This document shows, piece by piece, positions 1-7,905 of a DNA stretch of 64,000 nt. Below the pieces are notes generated by a model. The model was not told the DNA's origin. It made no database searches and saw only the letters and a program-made list of their open reading frames with translations. Source of the DNA: Candidatus Termititenax sp. (GTDB lineage Bacteria > Margulisbacteria > Riflemargulisbacteria > GWF2-35-9 > DYQY01). The translations under genes were made by a program, and so were the position numbers. Each line of letters starts with the position of its first letter. Position 1 is the stretch's first letter. The stretch covers positions 1 to 64,000 of the forward strand of contig DYQY01000002.1 in assembly GCA_020719045.1 (NCBI GenBank), in the 5' to 3' direction.

Positions 1-61
1 GTCAGCTTTTGGTCAAAATGACAAAAAATTCACTTTATTTTGCAACAGTCCCATAGTCTAA

Positions 62-397
62 GGCATCAAAGGCGGATTAAAAGGCTGTGAGCGCTATTTT
101 GGCATCAACAGAAAGGAACTAGACGGCATGGACGGCTATTTCGCAGTGTCTCTCTGGAAGGACTACTGCAGAACAAAGAATCCTAGTACGTTAGAAACGC
201 TACTTGCCTATAATGTTGAAGATGTTGTTAATTTGGAATATTTAATGCATCAGGCATATAACCTTAAGCTAAGAGATATTCCATTTTCTATTCCAAAATT
301 AGAAATTCCTCCAAGACCAGAAGTACCTTACAAACCAGATATGCAAGTAGTAAAAAAGTTATTGTCGTTTATGGATTTAAAATATCTAAGATATTAA
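62..397 (+). pseudogene. C-terminal part of YprB-type RNase H-like exonuclease, 5' part broken or missing
   Basis: The frame encodes the end of a YprB/RNase_H_2-type 3'-5' exonuclease (DnaQ-like fold). Visible hallmarks are GIKGGLKGCERYFGI, then LLAYNVEDVVNLEYLM, which carries the last catalytic Asp of the fold. The first ATG is at 128, but homology-like sequence begins at least 22 codons earlier, so that ATG is not a true start. A TAA at 59-61 closes the frame exactly where the family continues. In the neighbouring frame the bases before it read HSL, which would join onto GIKGG if one A of the CTAAGG run were removed. This is therefore either a frameshifted gene or a sequence error at a contig edge. 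The function of the surviving part alone is doubtful. Confidence 0.6.
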
Positions 398-421
398 GAT
401 CTCTCGACTATGCTCGAGATG
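395..421. repeat. Short imperfect palindrome after the exonuclease fragment
   Basis: The arms ATCTC(T)CGA and TCGAGAT face each other around a short CTATGC-type loop, between the convergent ends of the exonuclease fragment and the Ldh_2 gene. There is no clear T tract, so it looks more like a small dispersed palindromic element than a classical terminator. I cannot count genome copies from this window. Confidence 0.35.
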
Positions 422-437
422 ACAGAACCCTAAAAAT

Positions 438-1547
438 TTAATCCCAAGGAAATTTAACTGTTCTAATACCAAGCTCTTTCTTCATAATAGAGAAGTCTTT
501 TTGAACACTTGGCGGTAACGTTATTCCATTTTTTTCTCTCTCTTGTCTAGCGATGTATTCTTTCTCGCCAGCAGTATAAATCCTATTTTGACCTGGAGCT
601 TTAGCAGATGCCCTTAGTGCTCTAAGCACTTCTCCAGTATTCTTCTTAAATATCTCTACGTCCACAAAAGCTTCAATGTTTATTGCTAAAAATGAATGAC
701 CAAGCTCTATTGGAGCTGGCTTACCATCTTTAATACCTGAAAGCCCCCAGAGAAAGTTTCCACTCTGAAGCGCTGATGAAAGTATCTCAACAACTGTTGC
801 ATAACCATAACCCTTGTAACCACCAGTCTCATCGCCTATTCCACCAACAGGAACTAATGCGGCAGTACCTTTTACTAAATCCTTTAAAATCTGAGCACTA
901 TCAGTCATCGTTTTACCATCTCGCCCAATCACTAACCCTGGTGGAGTTGGTTGATTTGTTCTCTCATAATACTCTATCTTGCCTCGTTGAGTAACAGAAG
1001 TTGCGCAATCAAGCACAAAAGGAAATGGTTCATCAGTAGGAATACCAAAAGTAAGTGGATTTGTTCCAAGCATGTTCTCAACTCCAAAAGTTGGGGCAAT
1101 AGAAGGCCTGGCATTTGTAGTAACTTGCCCTATCATACCTTCGTCCGAAGCCATTGTTGCATAATATCCAGCAATACCAAAATGAGTTGAATTTCTTGCA
1201 ACAACCATGCCTAAACCATACTTCTTAGCTTTTTTAATAGCCATATCCATGCATTTCTTAGCAACAACAAAACCCATTCCATTATGACCATCAACAACAG
1301 CAGTAGTAGATGTCTGTTTTACTATCTCGAAATTTGTCTTGGTATTCAATATTCCCAGCTTATATCTGTCATAGTAAATAGGCTTTAAACGATTAATCCC
1401 ATGGGAATCAATTCCTCGTAAATCTGATTCAATGAGAATCTCGGCACAAATCTTTGCTTCCGACTTAGGAACACCTATTCTTTGAAAAACTTTAATCATG
1501 AATTCTGCTAAAAAAGCTGCAGATAAGTTGTAATTTTTTTCGCTCAT
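438..1547 (-). CDS. Ldh_2 family malate/L-lactate-type dehydrogenase
   Basis: This 369-aa protein matches the NAD(P)-dependent malate/ureidoglycolate/lactate dehydrogenase family (Ldh_2, YlbC-type), which is unrelated to classical MDH/LDH. Visible family segments are DLRGIDSHGINRL near the N-terminus, VVDGHNGMGFVVAKKCM, VVARNSTHFGIAGYYA (with the family's conserved His), GTNPLTFGIPT, and GGYKGYGYA towards the C-terminus. The length is normal for the family. The substrate cannot be read from sequence; 2-keto/2-hydroxy acids such as malate, lactate or sulfolactate are possible. The IscA-like gene ends 8 bases upstream on the same strand, so the two are probably co-transcribed. Confidence 0.88.
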   Translation of the reverse strand: MSEKNYNLSAAFLAEFMIKVFQRIGVPKSEAKICAEILIESDLRGIDSHGINRLKPIYYDRYKLGILNTKTNFEIVKQTSTTAVVDGHNGMGFVVAKKCMDMAIKKAKKYGLGMVVARNSTHFGIAGYYATMASDEGMIGQVTTNARPSIAPTFGVENMLGTNPLTFGIPTDEPFPFVLDCATSVTQRGKIEYYERTNQPTPPGLVIGRDGKTMTDSAQILKDLVKGTAALVPVGGIGDETGGYKGYGYATVVEILSSALQSGNFLWGLSGIKDGKPAPIELGHSFLAINIEAFVDVEIFKKNTGEVLRALRASAKAPGQNRIYTAGEKEYIARQEREKNGITLPPSVQKDFSIMKKELGIRTVKFPWD

Positions 1548-1555
1548 CCTAACAC

Positions 1556-1819
1556 TTACACCTCATTAATTGTAAGCTCACCTTGTTCATTAAAATCCAT
1601 TACGTAATTAGATAAAGCACGATAAAGCCCATCTTGAATCACTAAAACTTCTTCATGATTAAGTTGCTCGACATAATCATCCTCATACGGGATATCAATT
1701 ACTAAATCAAAAACTTGATCTTCAGTAAGAACCAATCGAATCAACTTACCATCGGAAACATTATTCTCTGCTAATAAAGCTTTTAATTGCGTTAAGGCGT
1801 TATTTGTAATAGTTAACAT
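1556..1819 (-). CDS. Small HesB/IscA-fold-like protein without cysteines
   Basis: An 87-aa protein starting MLTITNNALTQL, with the alternating pattern of the HesB/IscA Fe-S biogenesis fold (LKALLAENN, then LIRLVLTEDQVFDLVIDI, then LVIQDGLYRALS). The frame extends upstream to a TTG at 1831, but the ATG at 1819 has GGAGG five bases upstream (the TTG sits inside that site), so the ATG is preferred. It lacks the three cysteines that bind iron or Fe-S in true IscA, so a cluster-carrier role is unlikely. It belongs with the cysteine-less relatives of unknown role. It lies between the U32 gene upstream and the Ldh_2 gene downstream on the same strand. Confidence 0.6.
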   Translation of the reverse strand: MLTITNNALTQLKALLAENNVSDGKLIRLVLTEDQVFDLVIDIPYEDDYVEQLNHEEVLVIQDGLYRALSNYVMDFNEQGELTINEV

Positions 1820-1860
1820 AAAAACCTCCAAATACGACTATACTAACAGTAACATATTTT

Positions 1861-3612
1861 CTATTTTTTAACTAACATCTCACATTTTGAACAATCAAAC
1901 TCTAAACTAAATACACTCTTTTCATCTTTTAACGATAACGGTAGTTTAAGCTTATTATGTTTTAAACACAAATCTAACTCTCTTAGAATACAGTATCTTG
2001 TTTTCATAAGAGGCGCATCTTCAGCGTAACCAAGTTCAACCACATTTTTGGATTTATTAAGTAGTCTTTCAGCATTAACATTTGCTACAAGCATATCTGG
2101 CACATTACTTATTGCAATTTTCTTTCTTGGAGATCGTTCAGGCTCCTTCTCTTCCCTTAACTTTTTTAGTGTCGATAATAATTCATTTCTGGAACTTTTT
2201 AACTCACTTAAAGGAATAAAATATCGCTTCTGTAAATCCAACTCTACTTGATTACACATAAACAAAGTAGTACCAAGCTTACAAAGTGTTTCCGTTATTC
2301 TGTCTTCATAATCAACTGAAACGTTTTCTATCTTATTATTTAGCTTACAACTTGTTTCAAAATGATTTTTATCGCTATCCTTAACTTGCAAAAAATACTC
2401 ACCATTTTTCTCTTGTAAAGCAAAGACTACTTCTATCCTTCTAGCGGTCTTACTTTTACTAAGTCTATCTAAGTACTTTGCATCAAAATTTCTAAAAATT
2501 TTAGTACCAACAGCTATATCTAGTTCTTTGTTTGCCGTAATGCAGCCATTTTCAAAATTATTTACAAAAAAACCTTCTTTATCGTTTGCTAAATATACTA
2601 ATCCATCGCCATTATTAAGCTCTAGATCAGTTTTCACCCATATTTTATTACCATCTGAACTTTCTACTTCCCCAATATACTCTCCCTGTTCAAAAGACAA
2701 ATCAGAATTCACCTGATTAGTTCCATGTAGAAAATAATCTGTATAGCCACGATTAAAAGTTTTTGATAAATCTAGCTCAAAATCAAAAGCTATTACACCT
2801 GAAGAAGCTTTAATTAAGCCTTTTTTGCTTAATATCTCATCTATTTTCTTTCTATAAAAAGCAGTTACATTGCTAACATAATTAATATCTTTTAATCTTC
2901 CCTCAATTTTGAAAGAAGAAACTCCAGCATTAATTAATTCTTCTAAATAGTTTGAGTAGTTAAGGTCTTTCACAGACAAAAGCTTTGTATTCCCTTTCAA
3001 AACCTTACCATCATCATCAACTAAGCTATATTGTTTTCTACATGGCTGAGCACATTCACCACGATTAGCACTCCTGCCTCCAACAACGTAACTCATATTG
3101 CATTCACCGCTGTAACAAACACAAATAGCTCCATGCACAAAGGCCTCTAGCTCAATGTTCGTACTTTCGCTTATCTCAATTATCTCTTTTAAAGAAAGTG
3201 CACGCTCAAGAATGACTCGCTTAAGTCCTAATTCTTCAAAAAATTTAACCTTTTCTTTAGTAATATTTGTTGTTTGAGTACTAATAATAATATCAATATC
3301 AGGTAAATCCATCTCCAATATTCCAAGGTCCTGAATGATAATAGCATCTACTTTTATGTCATATAAATCTTGAATAAGTTGTTCAACTCTAAATAACTCT
3401 CTATCAAAAATAATTGTATTAATAGTTACATAAACTTTTGCATTAAAAAAATGGGCATATTTAACTAACCTAGCAATATCATCTATATTATTCGAAGCAT
3501 CCTTGCGTGCACCGAACTCTGGTCCACCAATATACACAGCATCAGCACCAAACTTTATGGCTGCTATTCCAGACTGTAAATTCTTTGCAGGTGATAGCAA
3601 TTCAATGCTCAT
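1861..3612 (-). CDS. Peptidase U32 family protein, RlhA-like (probable RNA hydroxylation enzyme)
   Basis: A 583-aa member of the U32 family, which despite its name contains tRNA and 23S rRNA hydroxylation factors (TrhP, RlhA). The N-terminus has LLSPAKNLQSGIAAI and GADAVYIGGPEFGAR. The cysteine signature GAICVCYSGECNMSY followed by GECAQPCRK is intact, as is FKIEGRLKD. The extra C-terminal part (about residues 380-583) ends in KTRYCILRELDLC and LEFDCSKCEMLV, the arrangement seen in the longer RlhA/YdcP branch, so the 23S rRNA-type role is favoured over the tRNA-type. It is somewhat shorter than E. coli RlhA. It heads a minus-strand group with the IscA-like and Ldh_2 genes. Confidence 0.82.
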   Translation of the reverse strand: MSIELLSPAKNLQSGIAAIKFGADAVYIGGPEFGARKDASNNIDDIARLVKYAHFFNAKVYVTINTIIFDRELFRVEQLIQDLYDIKVDAIIIQDLGILEMDLPDIDIIISTQTTNITKEKVKFFEELGLKRVILERALSLKEIIEISESTNIELEAFVHGAICVCYSGECNMSYVVGGRSANRGECAQPCRKQYSLVDDDGKVLKGNTKLLSVKDLNYSNYLEELINAGVSSFKIEGRLKDINYVSNVTAFYRKKIDEILSKKGLIKASSGVIAFDFELDLSKTFNRGYTDYFLHGTNQVNSDLSFEQGEYIGEVESSDGNKIWVKTDLELNNGDGLVYLANDKEGFFVNNFENGCITANKELDIAVGTKIFRNFDAKYLDRLSKSKTARRIEVVFALQEKNGEYFLQVKDSDKNHFETSCKLNNKIENVSVDYEDRITETLCKLGTTLFMCNQVELDLQKRYFIPLSELKSSRNELLSTLKKLREEKEPERSPRKKIAISNVPDMLVANVNAERLLNKSKNVVELGYAEDAPLMKTRYCILRELDLCLKHNKLKLPLSLKDEKSVFSLEFDCSKCEMLVKK

Positions 3613-3727
3613 TTGATAATTATATCACCTGTAGCCCCGTCAATAATTAAAAAAGTTGATTTTTGCTCTATTATTGCTAAGATTCCTCTGTTATACTTTT
3701 ATTAAAATCTATTAGGAGGAAAGAAAT

Positions 3728-4054
3728 ATGGCAGAAGTAGGATTAAGTAAACCAGTAACGCTAAAGGCAGATTTAGCAGCATTTTGTGGAGCAAAAACGC
3801 TTCCAAGAACTGCAATCACGCAAAAACTATGGGATTACATTAAAGCTAACAAGTTACAGGCTACAAAAGAAAACGGTAAAGCAGAAGGCGCTGGAAAGTT
3901 CATTGTTGCTGATGCAAAATTACTAAAGCTTTTCAACAACACAAAAGTTAAAAGCAAATCAACAGGCAAAGTTACAGATTTCACAGGACTAAAAGAAGGT
4001 CAAACAATTAGCATGCTACAACTAGCATCAGTTGTTGGCGCTAACATCGAATAA
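3728..4054 (+). CDS. SWIB/MDM2 domain protein
   Basis: A 108-aa protein made almost entirely of one SWIB domain. It opens GLSKPVTLKADLAAFCG, then LPRTAITQKLWDYIKANKLQ, then KFIVADAKLLKLF. SWIB domains are best known from eukaryotic chromatin remodellers, but a stand-alone small form occurs in several bacterial lineages, notably Chlamydia and relatives, where a DNA- or nucleoid-associated role is suspected. A strong AGGAGG lies just upstream of the ATG. It is transcribed alone, between the divergent U32 gene and a convergent methyltransferase, and ends in a very strong terminator, so it is probably well expressed. Confidence 0.88.
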   Translation: MAEVGLSKPVTLKADLAAFCGAKTLPRTAITQKLWDYIKANKLQATKENGKAEGAGKFIVADAKLLKLFNNTKVKSKSTGKVTDFTGLKEGQTISMLQLASVVGANIE

Positions 4055-4063
4055 ATATAGCTT

Positions 4064-4102
4064 AGAGAAAGCCGTCATGGACGGCTTTCTCTATTTCTTT
4101 TT
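4064..4102 (+). terminator. Strong intrinsic terminator after the SWIB gene
   Basis: A perfect 13-bp stem (AGAGAAAGCCGTC / GACGGCTTTCTCT) with a 3-base ATG loop is followed by ATTTCTTTTT. The last bases of the convergent methyltransferase gene overlap the right arm. Confidence 0.92.
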
Positions 4103-5029
4103 CATCAGCCAACACTGGTGAATTCGTTTATTTCTGAAATCTATTGGAATGGTTTGATTTGTTATGTCTTGAACTTCAAACATTGAAAGCATTTTATCTT
4201 CCTCTAGCTCAAACTTTCGAAAATTATTACTAAAATAAATTAAGCCACCTTTGTTTAGTTTATTATAACAAAGTGTCAGTAGTCTTAATTGATCTCGTTC
4301 AACCTCAAACGAATTATCTCTCATCTTTTTAGAATTGCTAAAGGTTGGAGGGTCACAAATAATAACGTCAAATTTATCTTTATTGTTTTCCAAATAATAC
4401 AAACAATCCTGGGCAAGAACTTGATTATTATCTAAATCAAACCCATTAAGCTGAATATTCCTTTTTGTCCACTCCGTATATTGCGTACTCAAATCAACAG
4501 TTGTCGTATGTGTAGCGCCTCCAGCAATAGCATAGCAAGTAAATGAACCAGTATAGGCAAATAGATTAAGAACCGACTTTCCTTCTGAAGCATCTCTTAC
4601 CATTGCACGCGTATTACGATGATCCAAAAATAATCCAGCGTCTAGATAATCACTAAGGTTCACTTCAAACTTAAGTCCATTCTCACTAACTTCCTTAACA
4701 ACACCCTCTTTACTCATTCGCTCATACTGCGTTGTTTGTCGGTATCTTTTCTTAACAAAAAGCTGATTATTAGTTATATTAAAAGTTTTTAGAATCTGAT
4801 CGGACACTGCTTTACAGAAGATTCTTTCTTGTTCATGCGTTTCATCTATAGTTCTTTTGAAGAACCACACAACAACATCTCCGTCATACCAATCTACTAT
4901 TACAGGAAATTCAGGAATATCCTTATCATAAACCCTGTAACAATATACATCGTTTTTACGAGCCCATTTTGCTAGTTGCTTCTTATTCTTTAATATCCTA
5001 TTAGAAAGACTCTCAATATCCATGAGCAT
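4091..5029 (-). CDS. rlmK: RlmK-type 23S rRNA methyltransferase (stand-alone half of RlmKL)
   Basis: This 312-aa protein matches the C-terminal RlmK half of the fused E. coli RlmKL enzyme, which makes m7G2069 in 23S rRNA. Matching landmarks are LSNRILKNKKQLAKWARK, CYRVYDKDIPEF, the GLFLDHRNTR segment, the SAM-binding VLNLFAYTGSFTCYA, the acidic strand TTTVDLSTQYTEW, and the catalytic-type motif CDPPTFSNSKKM. It ends in RNKRIHQCWL, as in the RlmK family. ATG codons at 5029 and 5023 are both possible starts and neither has a clear ribosome-binding site. The complementary RlmL half is encoded about 850 bases away on the other strand. Confidence 0.82.
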   Translation of the reverse strand: MLMDIESLSNRILKNKKQLAKWARKNDVYCYRVYDKDIPEFPVIVDWYDGDVVVWFFKRTIDETHEQERIFCKAVSDQILKTFNITNNQLFVKKRYRQTTQYERMSKEGVVKEVSENGLKFEVNLSDYLDAGLFLDHRNTRAMVRDASEGKSVLNLFAYTGSFTCYAIAGGATHTTTVDLSTQYTEWTKRNIQLNGFDLDNNQVLAQDCLYYLENNKDKFDVIICDPPTFSNSKKMRDNSFEVERDQLRLLTLCYNKLNKGGLIYFSNNFRKFELEEDKMLSMFEVQDITNQTIPIDFRNKRIHQCWLMKKK

Positions 5030-5065
5030 ATTCTATCATGAGTTAAATTGTTTATGTGTTTTAAA

Positions 5066-5104
5066 TCCCCCTGTCTCTTCGCGACATCCCCCTTATGAAA
5101 GGGG
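5066..5104. repeat. C-rich palindromic intergenic element
   Basis: A C-rich stretch with the core CTGTCTCTTCGCGACAT followed by a 6-bp CCCCTT/AAGGGG hairpin stands out in AT-rich intergenic DNA, upstream of the lipoprotein gene. Sequences of this look are often dispersed REP-like elements. It is not an obvious promoter, and copy number cannot be tested here. Confidence 0.35.
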
Positions 5105-5171
5105 AATAAATCTGATACAATAATCTTGTTAATTATATACAGCTATCTATACTTCATTAAGGAGAAAAACA

Positions 5172-5870
5172 ATGAACAAAAAATATATCAGTCTATTATG
5201 TGTTTCTTTATTATTTATCTTTATTTTCTTAACAGGCTGTTCGTCTACCTTAAGATCATCGTCAAATTCTAGTAATTGGGAAGTTGTTGGGACTTCACTC
5301 TTTGACAACTTATCTGCTTCAGCAATAAATGTTGATTTAGCAACTATAACTGGCAATGTTCCTTGCGTCTTTTATCAGACCACAATTAATGCAACGACAA
5401 GAACTGCAATTGTAAAAAAATTCAATGGTACAAACTGGATAGTAATGGAAAGTATAGCTAATGCTTGGGATCCAAACATTGCTTCAGACACAGATGGAAA
5501 TCCTGCAATAGCCTATCTTCAAGCAAACACAGGAAGTCAAGCTGTTGTAAAACATTACAATTCAACAACGGCAACATGGGATTCTCTTGGAGGAGCAACA
5601 CTTGTAAACGCGAAACAACCGATATTGGCTTATGATAAAAATGATAATCTTTACGTAGCCTACGTTGATGGCTCTAACTACATTACAGTAAAAAAATATT
5701 TAAGCTCAAGTAATGCCTGGACAACGGTTGGAAGTGCAGGATTTGCAGGTCCAGTATCCGACATGAAGGTACAGTTTAAAGTAGCTGATAATGGCACATT
5801 ATACGTTCTTTACAATAAAGATAATGGAGACTCAACAAGTTCACTGTACTGCGTGAGATATGTTCCATAA
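5172..5870 (+). CDS. Lipoprotein, beta-propeller-like repeats
   Basis: A 232-aa exported lipoprotein. A lysine-positive start and hydrophobic stretch end in the lipobox FLTGC (Cys23), followed by a Ser-rich linker. The rest has three or four loosely repeated beta-strand blocks, e.g. VVKKFNGTNWIVM, VVKHYNSTTATWDSLGG and TVKKYLSSSNAWTTVG, each followed by strand pairs such as IAYLQ and YVAYVDG. This suggests a partial beta-propeller or sialidase-like sheet. GGAG lies upstream of the ATG in TTAAGGAGAAAAACA. The C-terminus overlaps the start region of the next gene. No function can be assigned. Confidence 0.72.
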   Translation: MNKKYISLLCVSLLFIFIFLTGCSSTLRSSSNSSNWEVVGTSLFDNLSASAINVDLATITGNVPCVFYQTTINATTRTAIVKKFNGTNWIVMESIANAWDPNIASDTDGNPAIAYLQANTGSQAVVKHYNSTTATWDSLGGATLVNAKQPILAYDKNDNLYVAYVDGSNYITVKKYLSSSNAWTTVGSAGFAGPVSDMKVQFKVADNGTLYVLYNKDNGDSTSSLYCVRYVP

Positions 5871-5874
5871 ACAT

Positions 5875-6993
5875 ATGAACTTAATTCTTATCGCTACAAC
5901 AACAATGGGTCTAGAAAAAGAACTCTCGTATGAGTTAAACAAACTTGGCTATACTGAGCAGAAAATTGACAATGGGCGTATTGAGTTCACTGGCGATTTA
6001 GAAGCAATATGTAAAACCAACCTATGGTTAAGAACAGCTGGCAGAGTAATGCTAAAAATTGGAGCATTTACCGCTGAAACCTTTGATGAGCTCTTTGAGA
6101 AAACTAAAGCTCTACCTTGGGGAGAATTTATTGGAAAGAATGACTCATTTCCTGTAAGCAAAATAACAGCGAAAAATGCTACCCTCTTTAGCAAGTCTGA
6201 TAGTCAGGCGATAGTTAAAAAAGCAATTGCAGAAAGCTTAAAGGAATACCACAAATCGACAATACTCTCTGAAACAGGAGCAATGTTTGAAATACGAGTT
6301 CAAAACGAAAAAAATTCAATAATAATGAGCATCGACACCAGTGGATCAGGCTTACATAAACGTGGCTACCGAGAAAACATGAACGAAGCCCCACTTAAGG
6401 AAACATTAGCAGCTGGGCTTGTTATGCTGAGTAGATGGAAGCCAGAGAAAGAAACTCTGCTTGACCCTATGTGTGGAACAGCTACTATCCTTGTTGAAGC
6501 AGGTATGATTGCCAGAAACATGGCACCTGGCCTTAAACGTTCATTTGTATCAGAATCTTGGCAATTTATTCCAAAGAATCTTTGGGTAAAAACTAGAGAA
6601 GAAGCAACAGCCGCTATTAAAAAGGATGTTGAATACAATATATATGGTTCAGACCTTGATTGGAGAGCTTTAAAAATTGCAAGAGAAAACATTAAACTTG
6701 CAGGGCTAGATGATATCTTTATTCAAAACCAGCCACTAAAGGAGGCTCGCTCACGTTTTAATGTAGGAAAAATTATAACTAATCCTCCATATGGGGAAAG
6801 ATTAGAAACACCTGAAGATGCTGAAATATTATACGAAGAAATGGGCAGAGTATTTAGAGAAAACTTCCCTACCTGGGATTACTACGTTTTATGTCCACAT
6901 GAACAACTAGATAAGTTAACAAAACTTCACTCTGCTAAACGCAGAAAACTCTATAATGGTGGCATAAAGTGTCATTATTATATGTACTTCTAA
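5875..6993 (+). CDS. rlmL: THUMP-domain RlmL-type 23S rRNA (m2G) methyltransferase
   Basis: A COG0116 methyltransferase of about 372 aa. The N-terminal part (LIATTTMGLEKELSYELN, then a THUMP domain to about residue 160) is the RNA-binding module. The C-terminal Rossmann domain has LDPMCGTATILVEAG (SAM binding), YGSDLDWRALKIARENI (acidic strand) and the catalytic ITNPPYGERL. RlmL makes m2G2445 in 23S rRNA. ATG codons at 5860 and 5875 are both possible; the second gives the usual family N-terminus, and the first would overlap the lipoprotein gene by 11 bases. With the divergent rlmK gene it supplies both halves of the proteobacterial RlmKL fusion. Confidence 0.84.
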   Translation: MNLILIATTTMGLEKELSYELNKLGYTEQKIDNGRIEFTGDLEAICKTNLWLRTAGRVMLKIGAFTAETFDELFEKTKALPWGEFIGKNDSFPVSKITAKNATLFSKSDSQAIVKKAIAESLKEYHKSTILSETGAMFEIRVQNEKNSIIMSIDTSGSGLHKRGYRENMNEAPLKETLAAGLVMLSRWKPEKETLLDPMCGTATILVEAGMIARNMAPGLKRSFVSESWQFIPKNLWVKTREEATAAIKKDVEYNIYGSDLDWRALKIARENIKLAGLDDIFIQNQPLKEARSRFNVGKIITNPPYGERLETPEDAEILYEEMGRVFRENFPTWDYYVLCPHEQLDKLTKLHSAKRRKLYNGGIKCHYYMYF

Positions 6994-7154
6994 ACACCAT
7001 CTGTGGTGCTTAAACTTAAACTTCAAAATCTAAAAACACCAAATAAAGAAAAATATTAAAAAAAATTTCCAAAAAATATTTACATTAATAAATCCATAAT
7101 GCTATTCTAGAAATAATGTAAAATTACGTCTTTAAAAAATGGAAGGAGATAAAA

Positions 7155-7364
7155 ATGAATGATTATGAATTAACCGGTTTAGTAAAAGAATATATCGCAA
7201 CAGTAGAGTTAAATAATAGGAAAAATACAAATCTTGATCTATTCCAGCTTGAAGACAATTTAAATAGAGAACTAAGTATTGATTTGTTTGTTATAGCAAT
7301 GAACGATAAAATCAATTTTCTACTAGAACAACCACGTATAGCAGATATTTTAGTATCAGCATAA
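7155..7364 (+). CDS. Small hypothetical protein (69 aa)
   Basis: A 69-aa acidic protein with an excellent ribosome-binding site (GGAAGGAG seven bases before the ATG) and its own terminator, so it is very likely a real gene. Most of it is predicted helix: ELTGLVKEYIATVELN, then LDLFQLEDNLNREL, then FVIAMNDKINFLLEQ. There are no cysteines, no signal peptide and no recognised domain. It stands alone between rlmL and a degraded region. Confidence 0.65.
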   Translation: MNDYELTGLVKEYIATVELNNRKNTNLDLFQLEDNLNRELSIDLFVIAMNDKINFLLEQPRIADILVSA

Positions 7365-7371
7365 TTATTTG

Positions 7372-7402
7372 AAAAAGCCAGGTGGTAAACTTGGCTTTTT
7401 TA
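7372..7402 (+). terminator. Intrinsic terminator after the 69-aa gene
   Basis: The stem AAAAAGCCAGG / CTTGGCTTTTT (one G-T wobble) with a TGGTAAA loop runs into the T tract. Confidence 0.85.
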
Positions 7403-7453
7403 TCGTTTAAAATAAATACTAATATTATTTTCACTATGGTATTATATTAATTA

Positions 7454-7683
7454 ATGTCTGTTTTACTTATTCAACTTCCCTTCTGGACTAACAAGGATCA
7501 AGAATATGCTATTAAATGCATCTCAACCCCCAACCTAGGCATTGGATATCTTACCTCAATGCTTCTACAAAGCTGCATAAACACAAAAATTATTGGATTA
7601 AGTTGCTGCTTAATGTTATTAGAGTTTACGACCAAATTGCAAACATTTCTGGACATTACCGTTCATTTAATTTATATAATTGA
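7454..7683 (+). pseudogene. Remnant of a B12-binding radical SAM-type gene
   Basis: An ATG-started frame begins MSVLLIQLPFWTNKD, then PNLGIGYLTSMLLQ. That is the opening strand-loop-helix of a B12-binding domain, as found at the N-terminus of B12-dependent radical SAM proteins (compare VALIHFPP and GVNYLANYLI in the large fusion protein at 52-56 kb). After about residue 50 the frame turns into low-complexity sequence. The -1 frame then gives a plausible protein C-terminus, VIRVYDQIANISGHYRSFNL, ending with TGA at 7681-7683. The simplest reading is a gene with a large internal deletion that left its two ends. There is no ribosome-binding site. Confidence 0.45.
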
Positions 7684-7755
7684 TAACTCCCTTTATCTCC
7701 ATAATATTTATTGATATACTAGTTATAAGAATACTTATTAAGGGGAGTGAAAATA

Positions 7756-7857
7756 ATGGGTAAAGAAGAAAAAGTTAAAAAAGAAAACAAAAAACAACCA
7801 ACAAAAAGTCTTAAAGAAAAAAGACTAGAAAAAAAAGACAAAAAGCACAACTATTAA
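7756..7857 (+). CDS. Lysine-rich 33-aa miniprotein
   Basis: The ATG at 7756 is preceded by AGGGGAGTGAAAATA, a good ribosome-binding site, and the frame ends at TAA 7855-7857, just before a terminator. The product has 33 residues, of which 13 are Lys, with Glu/Asp interspersed, and contains KSLKEKRLEKKDKK. It resembles the tiny basic proteins annotated as hypothetical next to housekeeping genes in several phyla. A nucleic-acid or ribosome association would fit the charge, but this is inference. Confidence 0.6.
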   Translation: MGKEEKVKKENKKQPTKSLKEKRLEKKDKKHNY

Positions 7858-7868
7858 TAAAACTTAAA

Positions 7869-7905
7869 TATAGGGCGAAAAATTTATTTCGCCTTATATT
7901 TTTTC
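7869..7905. terminator. Terminator shared by the miniprotein and ABC-F genes
   Basis: The arms TATAGGGCGAAA and TTTCGCCTTATA face each other across an AATTTA loop. There is a T run on the plus side (ATTTTTT) and A/T-rich flank on the other, so it can end transcription from both convergent genes. Confidence 0.8.

Noticed and set aside
128-397. Complete 89-aa gene starting at ATG 128
   Set aside because: Conserved family sequence starts at least 22 codons upstream in the same frame, so the ATG is internal to a broken longer gene.
6994-7060. Terminator after rlmL (CACCA/TGGTG hairpin)
   Set aside because: Stem is only five base pairs and no T tract follows.
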